Source: Monosporascus cannonballus
Lineage: Eukaryota; Ascomycota; Sordariomycetes; Xylariales
NCBI GenBank assembly: GCA_004154925.1
Contig: QJNS01000080.1
Coordinates: 186,001-250,000 of the forward strand
DNA length: 64,000 nucleotides
Reading direction: 5' to 3'
In this document: one piece after another, positions 27,101 to 38,690 of the stretch
Numbering within the stretch: position 1 is the stretch's first letter
Layout of the letters: each line of letters starts with the position of its first letter
Notes under the pieces: model-generated
The model's database searches: none
What the model was told of the DNA's origin: nothing
The model's input: the letters and a program-made list of their open reading frames with translations, nothing else
Translations under genes and position numbers: made by a program

Positions 27101-28018
27101 TTATACGTATAAATATACGCGTTATTATAACCGAAATTATAATTCCAAATTACGAAAATATATAAATTATATGCCGGTTTAATATTTGAATTATTAAGAT
27201 TACCATTAAACCGTTAATTATTAATTTAAACCGAATAATTGTATATAATATGCTTTAATTAAAACAAGGCGTAATTCGGGACGACTTTATAATTTTTCCC
27301 GATATTTGTTAAATTTGTAATATAATAATAATCCGTAATTTATATAAATCGGTTTACGATATAGGAATATGGCGTTATTATTTCCGATTAAGCAAATTTC
27401 GCCGCCTATAAAAAATTATTTATATTATTTTGTAAAATTAAAAGCATAATTCTTTCGTATATTATATATAATATAAAAAATAAGTAAATTTTTAAAATAT
27501 TCTAATATTGCTATTTATCGAAATCGGGAACCGCCTTAATTAATTCGATTAAGTTTTAAATTTAATATAAACTTTTAATTTCGTTTAATTTATTTAGAAA
27601 TTTATTAAACAAAAATTATTTAAGGTTAATAAAAATAAATATCCATTCTGTCCTTTTATCGCCAAAAAGAAATAAACGTATAAAAATTAATTTATTTGCT
27701 TATCGTTTATATTAAAATTTTATTATTTCCCAAGTAATCGCCTTTACGAAACCGGCTTTTAGTTATTTTTACGCAAATATTTTCGAATTTAAAAATCCGG
27801 GTATATAAAGGAAATTAAACATATATATATTACAATAAAATCCAGCTAATATTAAGTTATTACAGTTTTTTTCTAATATAATAATTTCGTTTTTTTAAAT
27901 ATGCCAAAATCGTTTTATATATATATTTGCCGTTAAATAACGCGTATTATTAAGGCCTTATTTTTGTCCGATATTTTAAATTAAGATTCCTTTATTTCGG
28001 AAATTTACGTATAATATT

Positions 28019-28216
28019 TTGGCCGGCCGAAAATTAAAATTAAAATTCGATAATTATTTCGTTTTAATCGAAATTATTTGCGATAAATTATATATCGTCC
28101 TTTTTATTATCCGAATTTATTATATTATTTTCTATTACGACCTTTATATTTTTATAAATAATACGGGTTTTAATTTACCGGGTTTAAATCGTTTTCGTTA
28201 TTTTAACTTTTTTTAA
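28019..28216 (+). pseudogene. Possible 3' end of pol in element C
   Basis: A 65-residue frame reads RKLKLKFDNYFVLIEIICDKLY and then hydrophobic, RIP-biased residues. The spacing resembles the K-L-K-F-G-P-Y/F-V...Y-x-V pattern at the C-terminus of Ty3-type integrases (GPY/F module), but the G-P-Y itself is not present. If right, C is on the plus strand. Confidence 0.2.
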
Positions 28217-29952
28217 AATAAATAACTTAATTTTATATTTATCGAACGCTTAATAAAATATAAATAATATGGCTTACTTATAGTTAATTATGTTTAATTA
28301 TTTATAATTATAAATTTTTTAATCGAATTAATTTTATAAATCCTTAATTAAAAAGTTTTATAATATATTTTATTATAATATTTAATTAATACCCGGAATA
28401 TTTATATTTAATTTAGAAATAATAATAATTATAATAATATATATAAAACCATTTAATTATTTTAAATTATTATATATATAAATTTAATTCCCGTAAAATA
28501 TTTTGGAATTACAAAATTTAAAAAAAAATTTATACCTTTTAACAAATATTTTCGATTTATTATAATCTTAATTAAATAATTATAAATATTTATGGTTTTC
28601 GCCTTATTATTAACATAAATAATAATTTTAATAATAAAATAATAATTATTAAATTCTAAAAAAATTACTTAATAATCCAAATATATTAAATATTAAGAAA
28701 TTTAAATATTTCTAATTCGAACGTTAATTTTTGGGTATAGGAAAAATAATAATATTAATTTCGAAACGATTAATATTAAAATACCGGATTTTCGTTTTAT
28801 AATTATATTTAATTAAACCGTTAATTTAACGAAAACCGTTATATTTCGTAATTATATATTATATTATTATTAATAATTATTATATACGTAAATTAATATA
28901 TATAAGCGAAAAAATAAAGCGTAAATTATAAATATTAATATATTTAAGCTGAAAATCTTTTATTTTAATAATAAATATATTTTATTAATAATAATTAAAT
29001 TATATTATCGTTTAAAAACAAAATTTAATATGGTAATTTGGAATTAATTATTCGATATTTGTTCGAAATTAAAAATAATATAATTTTATTATCCGACAAA
29101 TATACGGTCGAATATTTTGGGATTAAGTTTTTTCGTATTTGCAAATATTAAAACAAAAGCAAAATATAAAATTATTTATATAAAAATTTGTTATTTTTTC
29201 GTTAACTTAATTAATAATACAATTTAAAAAAAATAATTAAATCGGTTATTAACGAAAACTTTAAATAATTAAGAATTTTTTAAGATTTATTTTAATAATG
29301 AAAAAAATATTAGGTTTTTCGAAAACCAGATTATATATCGTATTAATTTGTTTTTTTCGTAAAATACGACCTTACCCGTTAAATATAACGCCTAATATAA
29401 GGCGAATAAACCGATAACATAAAGTTTCTATAAGGTTATCGGCCGTATACATAATATTAACATATAGGTTAATTACGTTTATATCGGCAAAAAACCGGTA
29501 AAAATATCGGATAAGAATAAACGTTTTATTTTGGAAAATTAAGTACTCAAAAATTTAAAATATTTACTTTAAATTTTTAAATATATTACCCGTATTTGGT
29601 TAATCAGGAAAAGAATATATTTCAGGATTTATTACGGGCAATTTTAAACCTTATATATTATTATTTTAACTTATAAAGTTATTTTATTATTATATTAGCT
29701 TAAAAGGGGTAAAATGTTATAATATATATTAATCGAGATTTTAGGTTATTTTTTTATTATAATAATGTTTATTTTGTATTAATTAAAATTATTATTATAT
29801 TAAAAAATAAAAACTTTTAATTTTATATTAAATTATATATATTAAAATAATAAAAGTTTCGTAATTAACATATATTGCCAAAATTAATATTAATAATTTA
29901 TACGAATTTGTATAAAAACGGATTAAATAAAATAAAAAAATTATAATTTGTT

Positions 29953-30118
29953 ATTAGGCTTTATTTTGGAGGTTTTATTATTTTTATAAGTATTATTTTT
30001 AAAGAAGTTTAGCTGATATATTGGACCCCTACCAGATATATCTTGATCAAAATCTATAGCTGTGGCTACGGCTGCTGCGCCGCAGGCGCAGCCACAACCT
30101 CCAAAATGGGTTCCTGAT
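29953..30118. mobile_element. Small inverted-repeat element, family M copy 1
   Basis: The left end ATTAGGCTTTATTTTGGAGG and the right end, read in reverse, ATCAGGAACCCATTTTGGAG, form a terminal inverted repeat of about 22 bp. The right half holds a GC-rich hairpin (GGCGCAGCCAC and its near complement). The right ~50 bp is nearly identical to 43745-43793. Non-autonomous DNA element is the likeliest reading; no target duplication is visible. Confidence 0.45.
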
Positions 30119-30448
30119 CAAGATGAGGTAAGTTGTGGCCCATATCCTTAGCTACTGCGTATGCAGCCCCTTACAGAAATAATATCTTAATAAGATAATT
30201 ATTTAGATTTCGTATAACTTAGTTAAATCTTGGATTTTTATAAATCGGATAAAAATTTTAAAATTAAAGTAAATATTAAAAGTTTTTTTTAATTTCGTTA
30301 AAAATAGTTTTTATTTCTTAAAAGTATTAATCATTGCACATAGTTTTTTATCAAAAATTGGATATTTAAGTTTTACGTTTTGAAATATGTTTTTAGTAAT
30401 ATATTACCGAGTATTATTTTTTATTATCCTTTTATTATTCCAGGATTA

Positions 30449-30871
30449 TGTAACGAGCCTGTTATATATCCACCTGGAAGTATGAGCAGTATCCGAAAGG
30501 GTCTTGATTTGCAGATAACAATAGAGCGAGGAATAATTCAGTGGTCTATTCGTTAAAGAGATTTGCATACTTTTCCTATAGTAGAGAACGACTGCCTCTA
30601 ACTGTAGGCTTAGATTGATAGTTAAAAAGTAAAACTAAGTAAATGTTATTTATATAAGAGATCGATTTTATTATGTATTCTAATTCCTTAAAGTAAGTGT
30701 GTTGTAGATCTATATGATCTACATGATCTGGTTCTAGATCACTCAGATTACCTAGATCAATTAGATCACCTTGGAAGCTAAGCTTTCTTATACGAGGTTT
30801 AGCCGTAACAGGCTCGCGCTAGGCTTTTAAAAGTAGGTCTCTTAGAGATAGGATACTCTACTTTTATAACA
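30449..30871 (-). mobile_element. Solo LTR of the A family with GATTA duplications
   Basis: A full-length copy of the A LTR (TGTAACGAGCC ... TTTATAACA) with no internal region, flanked on both sides by a perfect 5-bp GATTA (30444-30448; 30872-30876). It is clearly less mutated than the LTRs at 16384 and 34652 and shows the original sequence best. A solo LTR arises by recombination between the two LTRs of an inserted element. It lies inside element A. Confidence 0.88.
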
Positions 30872-31440
30872 GATTATGTTTAAAACGTAATTTAAGATAT
30901 CGGTTTTTAAAAGTTTCTTTTTATAAGCGTTAGGTAACTTTATTATTAGTTTTTTAGTAATTTCGTTTTTAAGTATTTGGAAATTTTCTTTAGGTTTTTT
31001 TAAAAAAAGATTAACTTTTTTTAAAAATATTTTTTTAATAATAAATTTCGTTAATAATTTAATTATATTAGTATATCCTTAGATTAAGTTATGCACATTA
31101 TCGATAAATCTTAAAATCTGTTAGATATTTATTAGATTCGCTTTATTTTAAATTGGTTAATATTTAATTATTTTTAAATTAGAATTTTAGGTGTGAATTT
31201 AATCGAGAAGAAAAGTAAATCTCAAGAAATCTAGTTTCCTTATATGCGATACGTTTTTGATTAGATTAATTCGAATATTTGTTCCGTTTAAAGTTTTCAA
31301 TACTTAAATCGAATGCTTTTTATATTATTTTAATATTTTTATATAAAGAAAGATATTATTATGACGAATAAATATAGCTTTATCGAAAAATTATCGAAAA
31401 GTAATTGTGGTTACGTTTTAAAAGTTAGCGAAAATATTAA

Positions 31441-31690
31441 TGAATCTTATAAGTATTATTCAGTATTCGTAAAATCTATATATTATTTTAAATACCGGTT
31501 TTTATTTGTTTTAATAATTTGAATGCAGTAATAATAATTTTGGAAATTAAATACTATAAATTATTCAATTTTATTAACATTTTTAAAGTATTTATAAAAA
31601 TTAAAAATGTTTATTTTTGATCATAATAGTAGTTAATTACTTTTAATCTATTATTCTTTAGTAAATAAAGCTTTCATTTTCGTCGATTTT
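31441..31690 (-). pseudogene. RIP-mutated reverse transcriptase fragment of element A
   Basis: The minus-strand translation contains FYKYFKNVNKIE, a stop, VFNFQNYYY and NRYLK followed by YIDF. This lines up with NTLKNINKAK, stop, VLNF and RYLK/YKDI of the element B relic. It was found where the reconstructed structure of A predicted it, about 3.3 kb from the left LTR after subtracting C and the solo LTR. It is not functional. Confidence 0.6.
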
Positions 31691-34651
31691 TTGCTTGTTA
31701 TTTTTAGTGTTTGGAACTATAACAACGAGATATCTAGTGAAAAACTTAAAATGTTAAATATATTGTTTTTAAAAATTAAGTTATATATTTCTATAAGGCT
31801 TTATATTTTTCTAGATTTATATAGTAAATTTTGTAAAACTTAGAATAACATCTTTTTAATAGATATCTGGTGGTTCTATTAATCGTAAAAAAAGTAACTT
31901 ATAATTCCTTTGATCTTTAGATAATTTTTTGAACTATCGAGACTTTTCATAACAATATAATAATTTCAGTAGAAATTCGTTCTCTAATAATATAATAAAT
32001 CTTTCGATTATCTTTAACGTTATAATTATTTTTTTTCAAGAAAATATTCGATTTTTTTAAACTAATCTGTAAGTTCTTAAAATAAAGCTAAAGTATTTTT
32101 AAAATAATGTCGTGTTCGAAGATATTAACGATATTTAACGAAATTTATTTTTGATATCTTTAAATTCGTATTAAAAGTTTTTCAATTTTTCAAAAAAATC
32201 GTTTATTTTCGTATATAAATAAATAATTATTTATTGTATGTAATTTATAGAATTTCTACTCATACTTTCAAAGAATTTAATATTTTTTACTTTTAAATAA
32301 AATGTAGCTTGAAACGGTTTATTTTCATATTAAAAGAGAATTTTAATTTGATTATGTAATCATTCTATTATTTCGTATAAGGTTTTGTAAATTAAAGTTT
32401 TTCGATATTTTAATTTCGAAAGTTTTTGAAATTTTTAATTTTTAATATTATCGAATTTTAGCAGAGTTGTATTTACTAATTTTTTAATAATATATTTGAT
32501 ATATTAATTATCTTTGCATTTGAATTATGTTTTCTTGCCATATTTATATGACGAAATTACAGTTAAGGTTTTTTCCAAACGAAGAAATCTTTCTTTACTG
32601 AGTTTATTATTTGGTTTTATATTTTTTAAATTATGAGATTAAAAAGATAAATTTTGAAAAAGAGATCCCCAGATTTGAAAATTTATATTAAATGCAAAAT
32701 ATTGAAAAATATCATAAATATCCTTACAATATAGCTCTTTAATTTCGCTTTAATTTAAGATATAAATAATAGGACTTATAATATTTTAATTATTTAAAAA
32801 TTTCTATATATCGATTTTCGATATTTGGTTTAATAAAATTTTATCGTTCTATTTAAGCCAAAAGCTATTATTTTCATTAGTTTTAAAATAAACAAAGTAG
32901 TTATAGAAATAAACAGTGATAAAATATAATAAGTCGTAAGAATATACTGATATTTCTATTAAATAAATAATATATTTTGAAAATGTATAAAACTTCAAGT
33001 ATAAATATTTATAATTATCGATATGCAATCGAAATTCACCGTTTTTATTATATATTTTGTATTTTTATACGTTAAAATAACAAAGATATTATAATTTTAT
33101 AATTATTTTAGAAATCGTTTGTCTTAGATAGTGCTTATAGATTTTATCCTTAAAGTTCTAATAAATATGATAATTTTTACTTTAAAATATTGTTTTAAAT
33201 CTAAATAGTTATAGTAATAATAAATTCCGACTGAAAGAAAATCGGATTAATCTTTTTTTTTTCTTTTTTGCTTTACTGTTGATTTCTTTTTTAACTGGTT
33301 TATTTTTTTCTAGGATTAAGAAATTCTCCTTTTTTAAGGTCTCTTTTAGCGAAAAACCGATATTCGCTTTTAAATTTTCCTTTTTTTATAATTTTAATAT
33401 TTTATTTTAGGTTTCTTTTTCTTAGACTCTTTCGAAATAAAACCTATTTTTAAGGTTTGCTCTTATTCTTTTTAATTCGACTATTAGAGCTCTTATTATT
33501 ATCTTTTTTATCGGTCCTGTTTTTCGAAATACTGATTAAAGATACATCGGTCGGCAATAATAACTTTATCGATATATTTTATAAAAGAGTTTATATTAAG
33601 TTTTATATATAGTTCGTGTTTAATCTAACATTTCAGACTATTATGGTAAAGATAAAATAATGAGCTTTTTAATAAATTTAAAATAGTTATTAGACAATTT
33701 AATTCGGTTGAATATATAGACGATAATTTAATTTGACGAATAATATAAAGTGATATAATTGTATATTACTTTTTATCTGAATATCCAATTTAAGTTCGTA
33801 TTCTTTCTTTACAATATTCGTTTGTATTAAAAATATAATTAGTTATATCCGAAAAGTTATCAAGGTAATTTTAGAAATAATCTTTTCTAATATATTCGAA
33901 CTATTAAGAAATTTTGATAAATTACTAAAAAATAGCCATTATTTTTTAATACTCTTTTCTTAAAGAACCCTTCTAGAATTTAAGATAAAATCTAGTTTAA
34001 ACTAAGAATTCTTTAATATTTATAAATTTATCAGAGGACTTAAAAAGAATTTAGCTTATAACTTTTAAAATTCGTTATTTTATAGTAACTAAAAAAAGAT
34101 TTCTCGTAATTAATTTGCGTTAAATAATAACAGAGTCGAAATTTTTCTTTATATTTATTCTACACTAAACGAAAATAATCGAAAACCATTTTCTTAATTT
34201 TGTGTTTTAGCGGAATCAAATCGTAGAAAAACAGGCTTGTTTTTTTTTTAATAAGCCGAACTTTTCTTTTTCCAAGCTTGGAACTTTTTGAGCTAAGAAA
34301 TCTATTTTTTTTCCCGTAATACACTTTTTTTTTTCTTTAAGATCCCGGCGTTATATTTTTTTCGATCCCCTTTTTAACAATTCTTTTCGAATTCTTTCTC
34401 TAAATTTTTAATAATCTCTTCAACGACCCAGATAAATTATTATTAAGATTACGAAAATACTTGAACTTTTTAATAAGTGGTAAATCGTTTAATTTAATTA
34501 CTTATCTTTTATTAGCTAAGAACGAAAATCGAATCTATTATCTATTTTTTAAACGTTATTTTATATTATTTTTTATATTAAGGTTAGGAAACTTTACCTT
34601 TTAATGAAGCGGCAAATTATTTATTGGCTTTTAATTAAAGAATAATTAAAA

Positions 34652-35264
34652 TATAACGAACTTATTATATATTTGCTTTCAAATATAAGTAATATTCGAA
34701 GTAAGATTTTGATTTATAAATAATAATAAGGTAAAAAAAATTTAATAATTTATTGGTTAAAAAAGACTTAAAGAGTTTTTTATAGAAAAACACGGCTGCT
34801 TTTTGTTATAAGCTTAAATTAATAATTAAAGAACGAAAATAAGTAAGTATTATTTTTATAAAAACTCGACTCATTATATATTCATCTATTCTTAAAAAAT
34901 ATATCGTGAATCTATATAATTTACGTAATTTAATCAGATTACTTAAATTACTTAGATTACCTTTGTAGGTCAAATTCCTTTGTCCGGAGTTTAGCCGCCA
35001 GCGCGTTCCGTGTTGTGAGAATACAGCTCCTATAGAGCTGCGACTGGTGTCCGACCAGCTACAGACCCACGCGCCAGTACAAATAACCATCTAGCAGCTA
35101 GTAAGAAACGCCAGATGGAAGTAACCTAATACACTCACTTCTTGGAATACGCTCTGCGACTGGTCGGGAGTCACCTTACCCTAGCTCTTAGCTACCCATT
35201 ATCTTACAAGTATTAGACTTTAAAAGTAGGTTTTCCTAAAACAGAAACTCTTGTTCTTATAACA
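34652..35264 (-). repeat. Right LTR of element A (5' LTR), interrupted
   Basis: A third copy of the same LTR, starting TATAACGAAC (mutated TGTAACGAAC) and ending TTATAACA. It is about 200 bp longer than the others because a GC-richer segment is inserted at 35013-35209, within the part matching CGCGTTAGGC in the left LTR. Confidence 0.8.
35013..35209. mobile_element. 197-bp GC-richer insertion inside an A LTR
   Basis: Aligning the three A-family LTRs shows about 200 extra bases here, of ordinary GC in an AT-rich setting. Ends look weakly inverted: TTGTGAGAATA at the left and TTATCTTACAA at the right. The motif CTGCGACTGG occurs twice and a hairpin CTGGT...ACCAG lies near 35045. A 5-bp duplication GTGTT/GTATT is possible if the left end is placed 2 bp later. 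This fits a MITE that inserted after, or was too short for, RIP. Confidence 0.6.
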
Positions 35265-36863
35265 TACATTCGACGAAAAATTATATATTATAATAATAGA
35301 AATCCGGGCCTTAAAAGAAAAAAAACAATAAATACGGTCGATAATAAAAGGGTTTAACTCTGCCGCTATTCGATATTTATTAATTACGGGAAAATATTAT
35401 TTCTCTTTTTATCTATTATAAAATATCGAATATTAAAGATTATAAATTAATATCTTTTAAGCCTTATAATAAATTTACTGATATGAAAAGATTTTAAATT
35501 TAAATCCAAGTTTACCTAAGGTTTTATAAAAAGATTTTAACGGAAATGTATTAGAAAATAATAGCAATTTCGTAATTACTAGTGAAAAAAATATTTATAA
35601 TTCGAATCTATTATGAAATATTACTTATAAAATTATGTTAACGATTTTTTAAATATAATAAGTTAAATTTTTAGCAACTATTAATACATAAAGAGAAAGA
35701 TATAAACGTGATTTAAAATTTTAAATAAAAAATAATATATTATTCAAAAGCGTAACCTTTTCGATTATATTAAATTAATATTTAAATATATAAATAAATT
35801 TAATCTTTTAACGACATTTTTAAGTTTGCTAAAAAAGCTCATTATTTTATCTTTATTACGACGACCTATATATTTAAATTAAAACTCAAGTACACGTAAA
35901 ATTAAAATTAAAATTTTTAATAAAATATACTAATAAGACTATTATCACTGATAGACCCACTTTTAATCGATATTTTAAAAGAAAAAAATAATAAACGAAA
36001 TAACGACAAAAGTTTTAATAGCTGAATTAAAGAGAACAAAGGCAAACTTTAAAAAGAAATAGATATTATTTCGAAAGAAATTTAGAAAAAAATATATGTA
36101 ATATGAAATATTTCAATTGTAATAAAAAAGGTATTTTAAAAATGAATATCGTTTTCTAGTTAAGAAAAGTTCTAGGAATAGGAAACTTTCTTAGCTATAA
36201 AAAAGTTAAAATAATTAAATAAAAGATAAATAATAAGGTAGAAAAAGAAAAGAAAAGTCTCAGTTCGATTTTTTATTCTAATTAGAATTTATTATTGCTA
36301 CAACTATCTAAATTTAGAACGATATTTCAAAATACGAAATTTATCTTATATATTAAAACTTGAAAGTTATAGCTTATAAATATTATGTAGAATAAACGGC
36401 GTTTATAATAATTATAAAATTAAAATATCTTTATTATTTAAATATATTAAGGCATAGAATATGTAGCGAATCTGGATAGTTTCGTTTAAATACTAGTAAT
36501 TACAAATAATTATATTTAAAGTTTAATAAAATTTTTAAATATATTATATATTTAAAAAAGCCTTTAACAAATATCTATGATATATTATATTTTAAAACTT
36601 ATTACTTCGATAATTATTTTATTTATTTTAAACGCAAAAAAAAAGAATTTTAGTTTATATAAGGCGAAAAATACTTACCGAATCAGATAACGAATGTAAA
36701 TGTACAAAAACCTCTCGATAACTAAAATATCATAACTTATATTATTTATATTCCAATTTACAACGGAGCTGGAAAGCTATATTAAAAGGATATTTATATT
36801 ATTTTTCGATACTGTGTATTTAATACGAACTTTTAAACAAAAAAATGCCTTTTTCGAAAATAT

Positions 36864-37016
36864 TGAAGTAGGACAGGGTATTACGCTCTTGATTAGGCTC
36901 GACTGATTAGAAAGCCCGAGTTTCGCATATATATTAAGGAATTCTTTTTTCTTATAGGTTCAACCCCTACGCATCACTCATGACCATCACCAGTTAGCAT
37001 GTGTTCTGCTACTTCA
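36864..37016. mobile_element. 153-bp solo-LTR-like element
   Basis: Perfect 8-bp terminal inverted repeats TGAAGTAG...CTACTTCA enclose a GC-normal segment with a TATATATTAAGG box-like site. The TG...CA ends suit a small copia-type solo LTR. The flanks AATAT and GTTAT agree at 3 of 5 positions (4 if a G/A change is allowed), so the target duplication is weak. It sits in the interior of element B. Confidence 0.55.
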
Positions 37017-38126
37017 GTTATCAAGATTTAATACTATTAGTATAATCGGATTAAGTTTCTTATTTTAATAATCTTTTTCCGTGTCATAATATAACTTGTT
37101 TATTCGCATTAATTAGGACCAATTCTTCTTCTATACTAATTTAATATACTCTTTTAACCTTCTAATTTTAAAAAAATATAAAACTAAAAGCTTGAAAAGA
37201 TTTATTATTTTGAAATAATAATTAGTTTAAAGATAATACAAGTACATAAATAACTTCATATTAAATGTATTATTTAAAGATTTCGAGAATATAAATGTCT
37301 TTTTATAAATAAATTCAGCTTATTAAACAATGTTACAGGTTTTCGAAATTTAAACATAGAAAAGCTAATTAATATAAACCTTGATATAAGGCTAAAAAAG
37401 AAATATATAATTAAATTAATATTTTGATTAATATATAAATTAAATAATTATAATTTTAATTAATTTAAAACTTACAAATAGTTTTACTTGTTTAATAATA
37501 ATAGAAGAGTAAGAGATATTTTAGAAATATAAAAGGAAATTTTATAGATTACTTATAATAGACTGAAATTTATATAAATACAAAAAAACGCGTGTTTTAA
37601 AAAACTAAAAGATTTCTTATTTAAAGTTAAAAATAATAAAAATAACTTTTATTAAATATTATAAATAGATTATAATACAATATAATTTTAAACTATATCT
37701 TAAATCCGTTTTAGTAATTTACGAATTAACTGAAAAGGTTAAATAGTGTCTTAAAATAACAAAATAATACTTAAAACACTTTTACAAAATTTATTATTTA
37801 ATCGAAAAAGTAAAGTTTGTGGATTATATTATTATCATACTTACGAAATATTGTAAATTTAAAAGATTATTTAAAAATAACAAAAATTATAAGTTAATAT
37901 TATACGATTAATAAAACTATAAGATACTTATTAAAAAAATATTATTCTAAACTTTATCAGATTTATTATATAAACTTTAAAAATTTAAACATATTATAAA
38001 ACATTATTTAATAAAATTTAAAAAAATAAAATATATTTACCTTTTTAAACATTTAACAAACTACCTAATATTTAAAATATCTAAATTTAAAAATAATAAG
38101 TAAAAATCGAATAAAACGAAGACTTC

Positions 38127-38404
38127 TGTCACAGTTCTAAGTAGCACCTTGTAGATATATAGGGTAGAACAAGGCGGTCCGAGCTCGACCTAACAACGTT
38201 CCACTTTTAGTGGTGTAATGGCTAGATTCTTGTTCTTCTGTGCCGTAACAGTACTGTTACGACACTAGTAAAGCGGCTTATTTAAGCCGCCGTTTCGCTA
38301 TATATACACAAGCGCTACGCGCTTGCTAGATAGCTCTCTTCTTTCTTCCTCATATAATAACAGAATATCTTCCAGAAACTCAAAAGACATACAGCGCTGT
38401 GACA
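38127..38404. mobile_element. 278-bp solo LTR inserted in the B reverse transcriptase
   Basis: Perfect 8-bp terminal inverted repeats TGTCACAG...CTGTGACA enclose sequence of ordinary GC with a TATATATACAC site near 38312 and a pyrimidine-rich leader. Flanks are ACTTC (38122-38126) and ACTCC (38405-38409), a 5-bp duplication with one C/T difference. Joining the flanks and removing one duplicate restores the reverse-transcriptase frame of B. Family unrelated to A and B. It is less mutated than its host. Confidence 0.85.
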
Positions 38405-38690
38405 ACTCCGTTTATCGACGTAAAGTCAATTATAAACAGCTAAATAATATTACTATTAAAAACCAATATTCTTTAATTTTTATAAATACGTTAAAAAATA
38501 TTAATAAAGCAAAATAACGTATCGTATTAAACTTTTAAAACGATTATTATCTAATAAAATTAACTAAAAAACTAAATAAATTACGATATTTAAAATAATA
38601 TAAAGATATTATAAATATCGAGTTATGCTTATAAAATTTATTAATATTTTTTAAAATGTTAAATAATTAATTATAACTATTTTTAAAAAC
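38405..38690 (+). pseudogene. RIP-mutated reverse transcriptase fragment of element B
   Basis: In one frame the translation shows NYKQLNNITIKNQY, then NKAK, a stop, NDYYLIKL and YKDI. This is the recognisable start of a Ty3-type reverse transcriptase (the VDYR-LN-TIKN-YPL region followed by the LDL-DAY segment), with stops where RIP would make them. The frame carries on upstream of the solo LTR (38127-38404), which is therefore inserted inside this gene. The catalytic YxDD box is not readable. Confidence 0.7.

Larger units (their letters stand above)
19051..30175. mobile_element. Element C: 11.1-kb insertion in A with GAAAT duplications
   Basis: The left end starts TGTCACGGGCAAAGGGCTCT and the right end finishes GCAGCCCCTTACA, so it has TG...CA termini. 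Both sides carry the perfect 5-bp duplication GAAAT (19046-19050; 30176-30180). Removing it restores a 6.30-kb interior for A, matching B. The first ~200 bp and last ~135 bp have ordinary GC, while the interior is extremely AT-rich with CpG retained. An LTR element is the most likely class: a pol-end-like frame is seen at 28019-28216. However, left and right ends do not look alike to my eye, so LTR borders are unresolved and it may itself be composite. Confidence 0.65.
16384..35264 (-). mobile_element. Element A: RIP-mutated LTR retrotransposon nested in B
   Basis: LTRs at 16384-16796 and 34652-35264 (the latter enlarged by a 197-bp insertion) are flanked by TACGT (16379-16383) and TACAT (35265-35269), a 5-bp duplication with one G/A difference as expected after RIP. 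A pyrimidine-rich stretch just right of the left LTR mirrors the polypurine tract of B, so A is on the minus strand. Mutated reverse-transcriptase sequence on the minus strand at 31441-31690 agrees. Removing element C and the solo LTR at 30449-30871 leaves about 6.30 kb internal and 7.1 kb in total, nearly equal to B. Confidence 0.85.

Noticed and set aside
19051..30175. Starship or Crypton-type tyrosine-recombinase element
   Set aside because: The size and short duplications could fit, but no recombinase sequence is readable and a pol-end-like frame points to a retroelement.
37900..38100. Integrase zinc-finger-like pattern (NKTIRYLLKKYY)
   Set aside because: It lies upstream of the reverse transcriptase in B, the wrong order for a Ty3-type pol, and the expected cysteines are absent.
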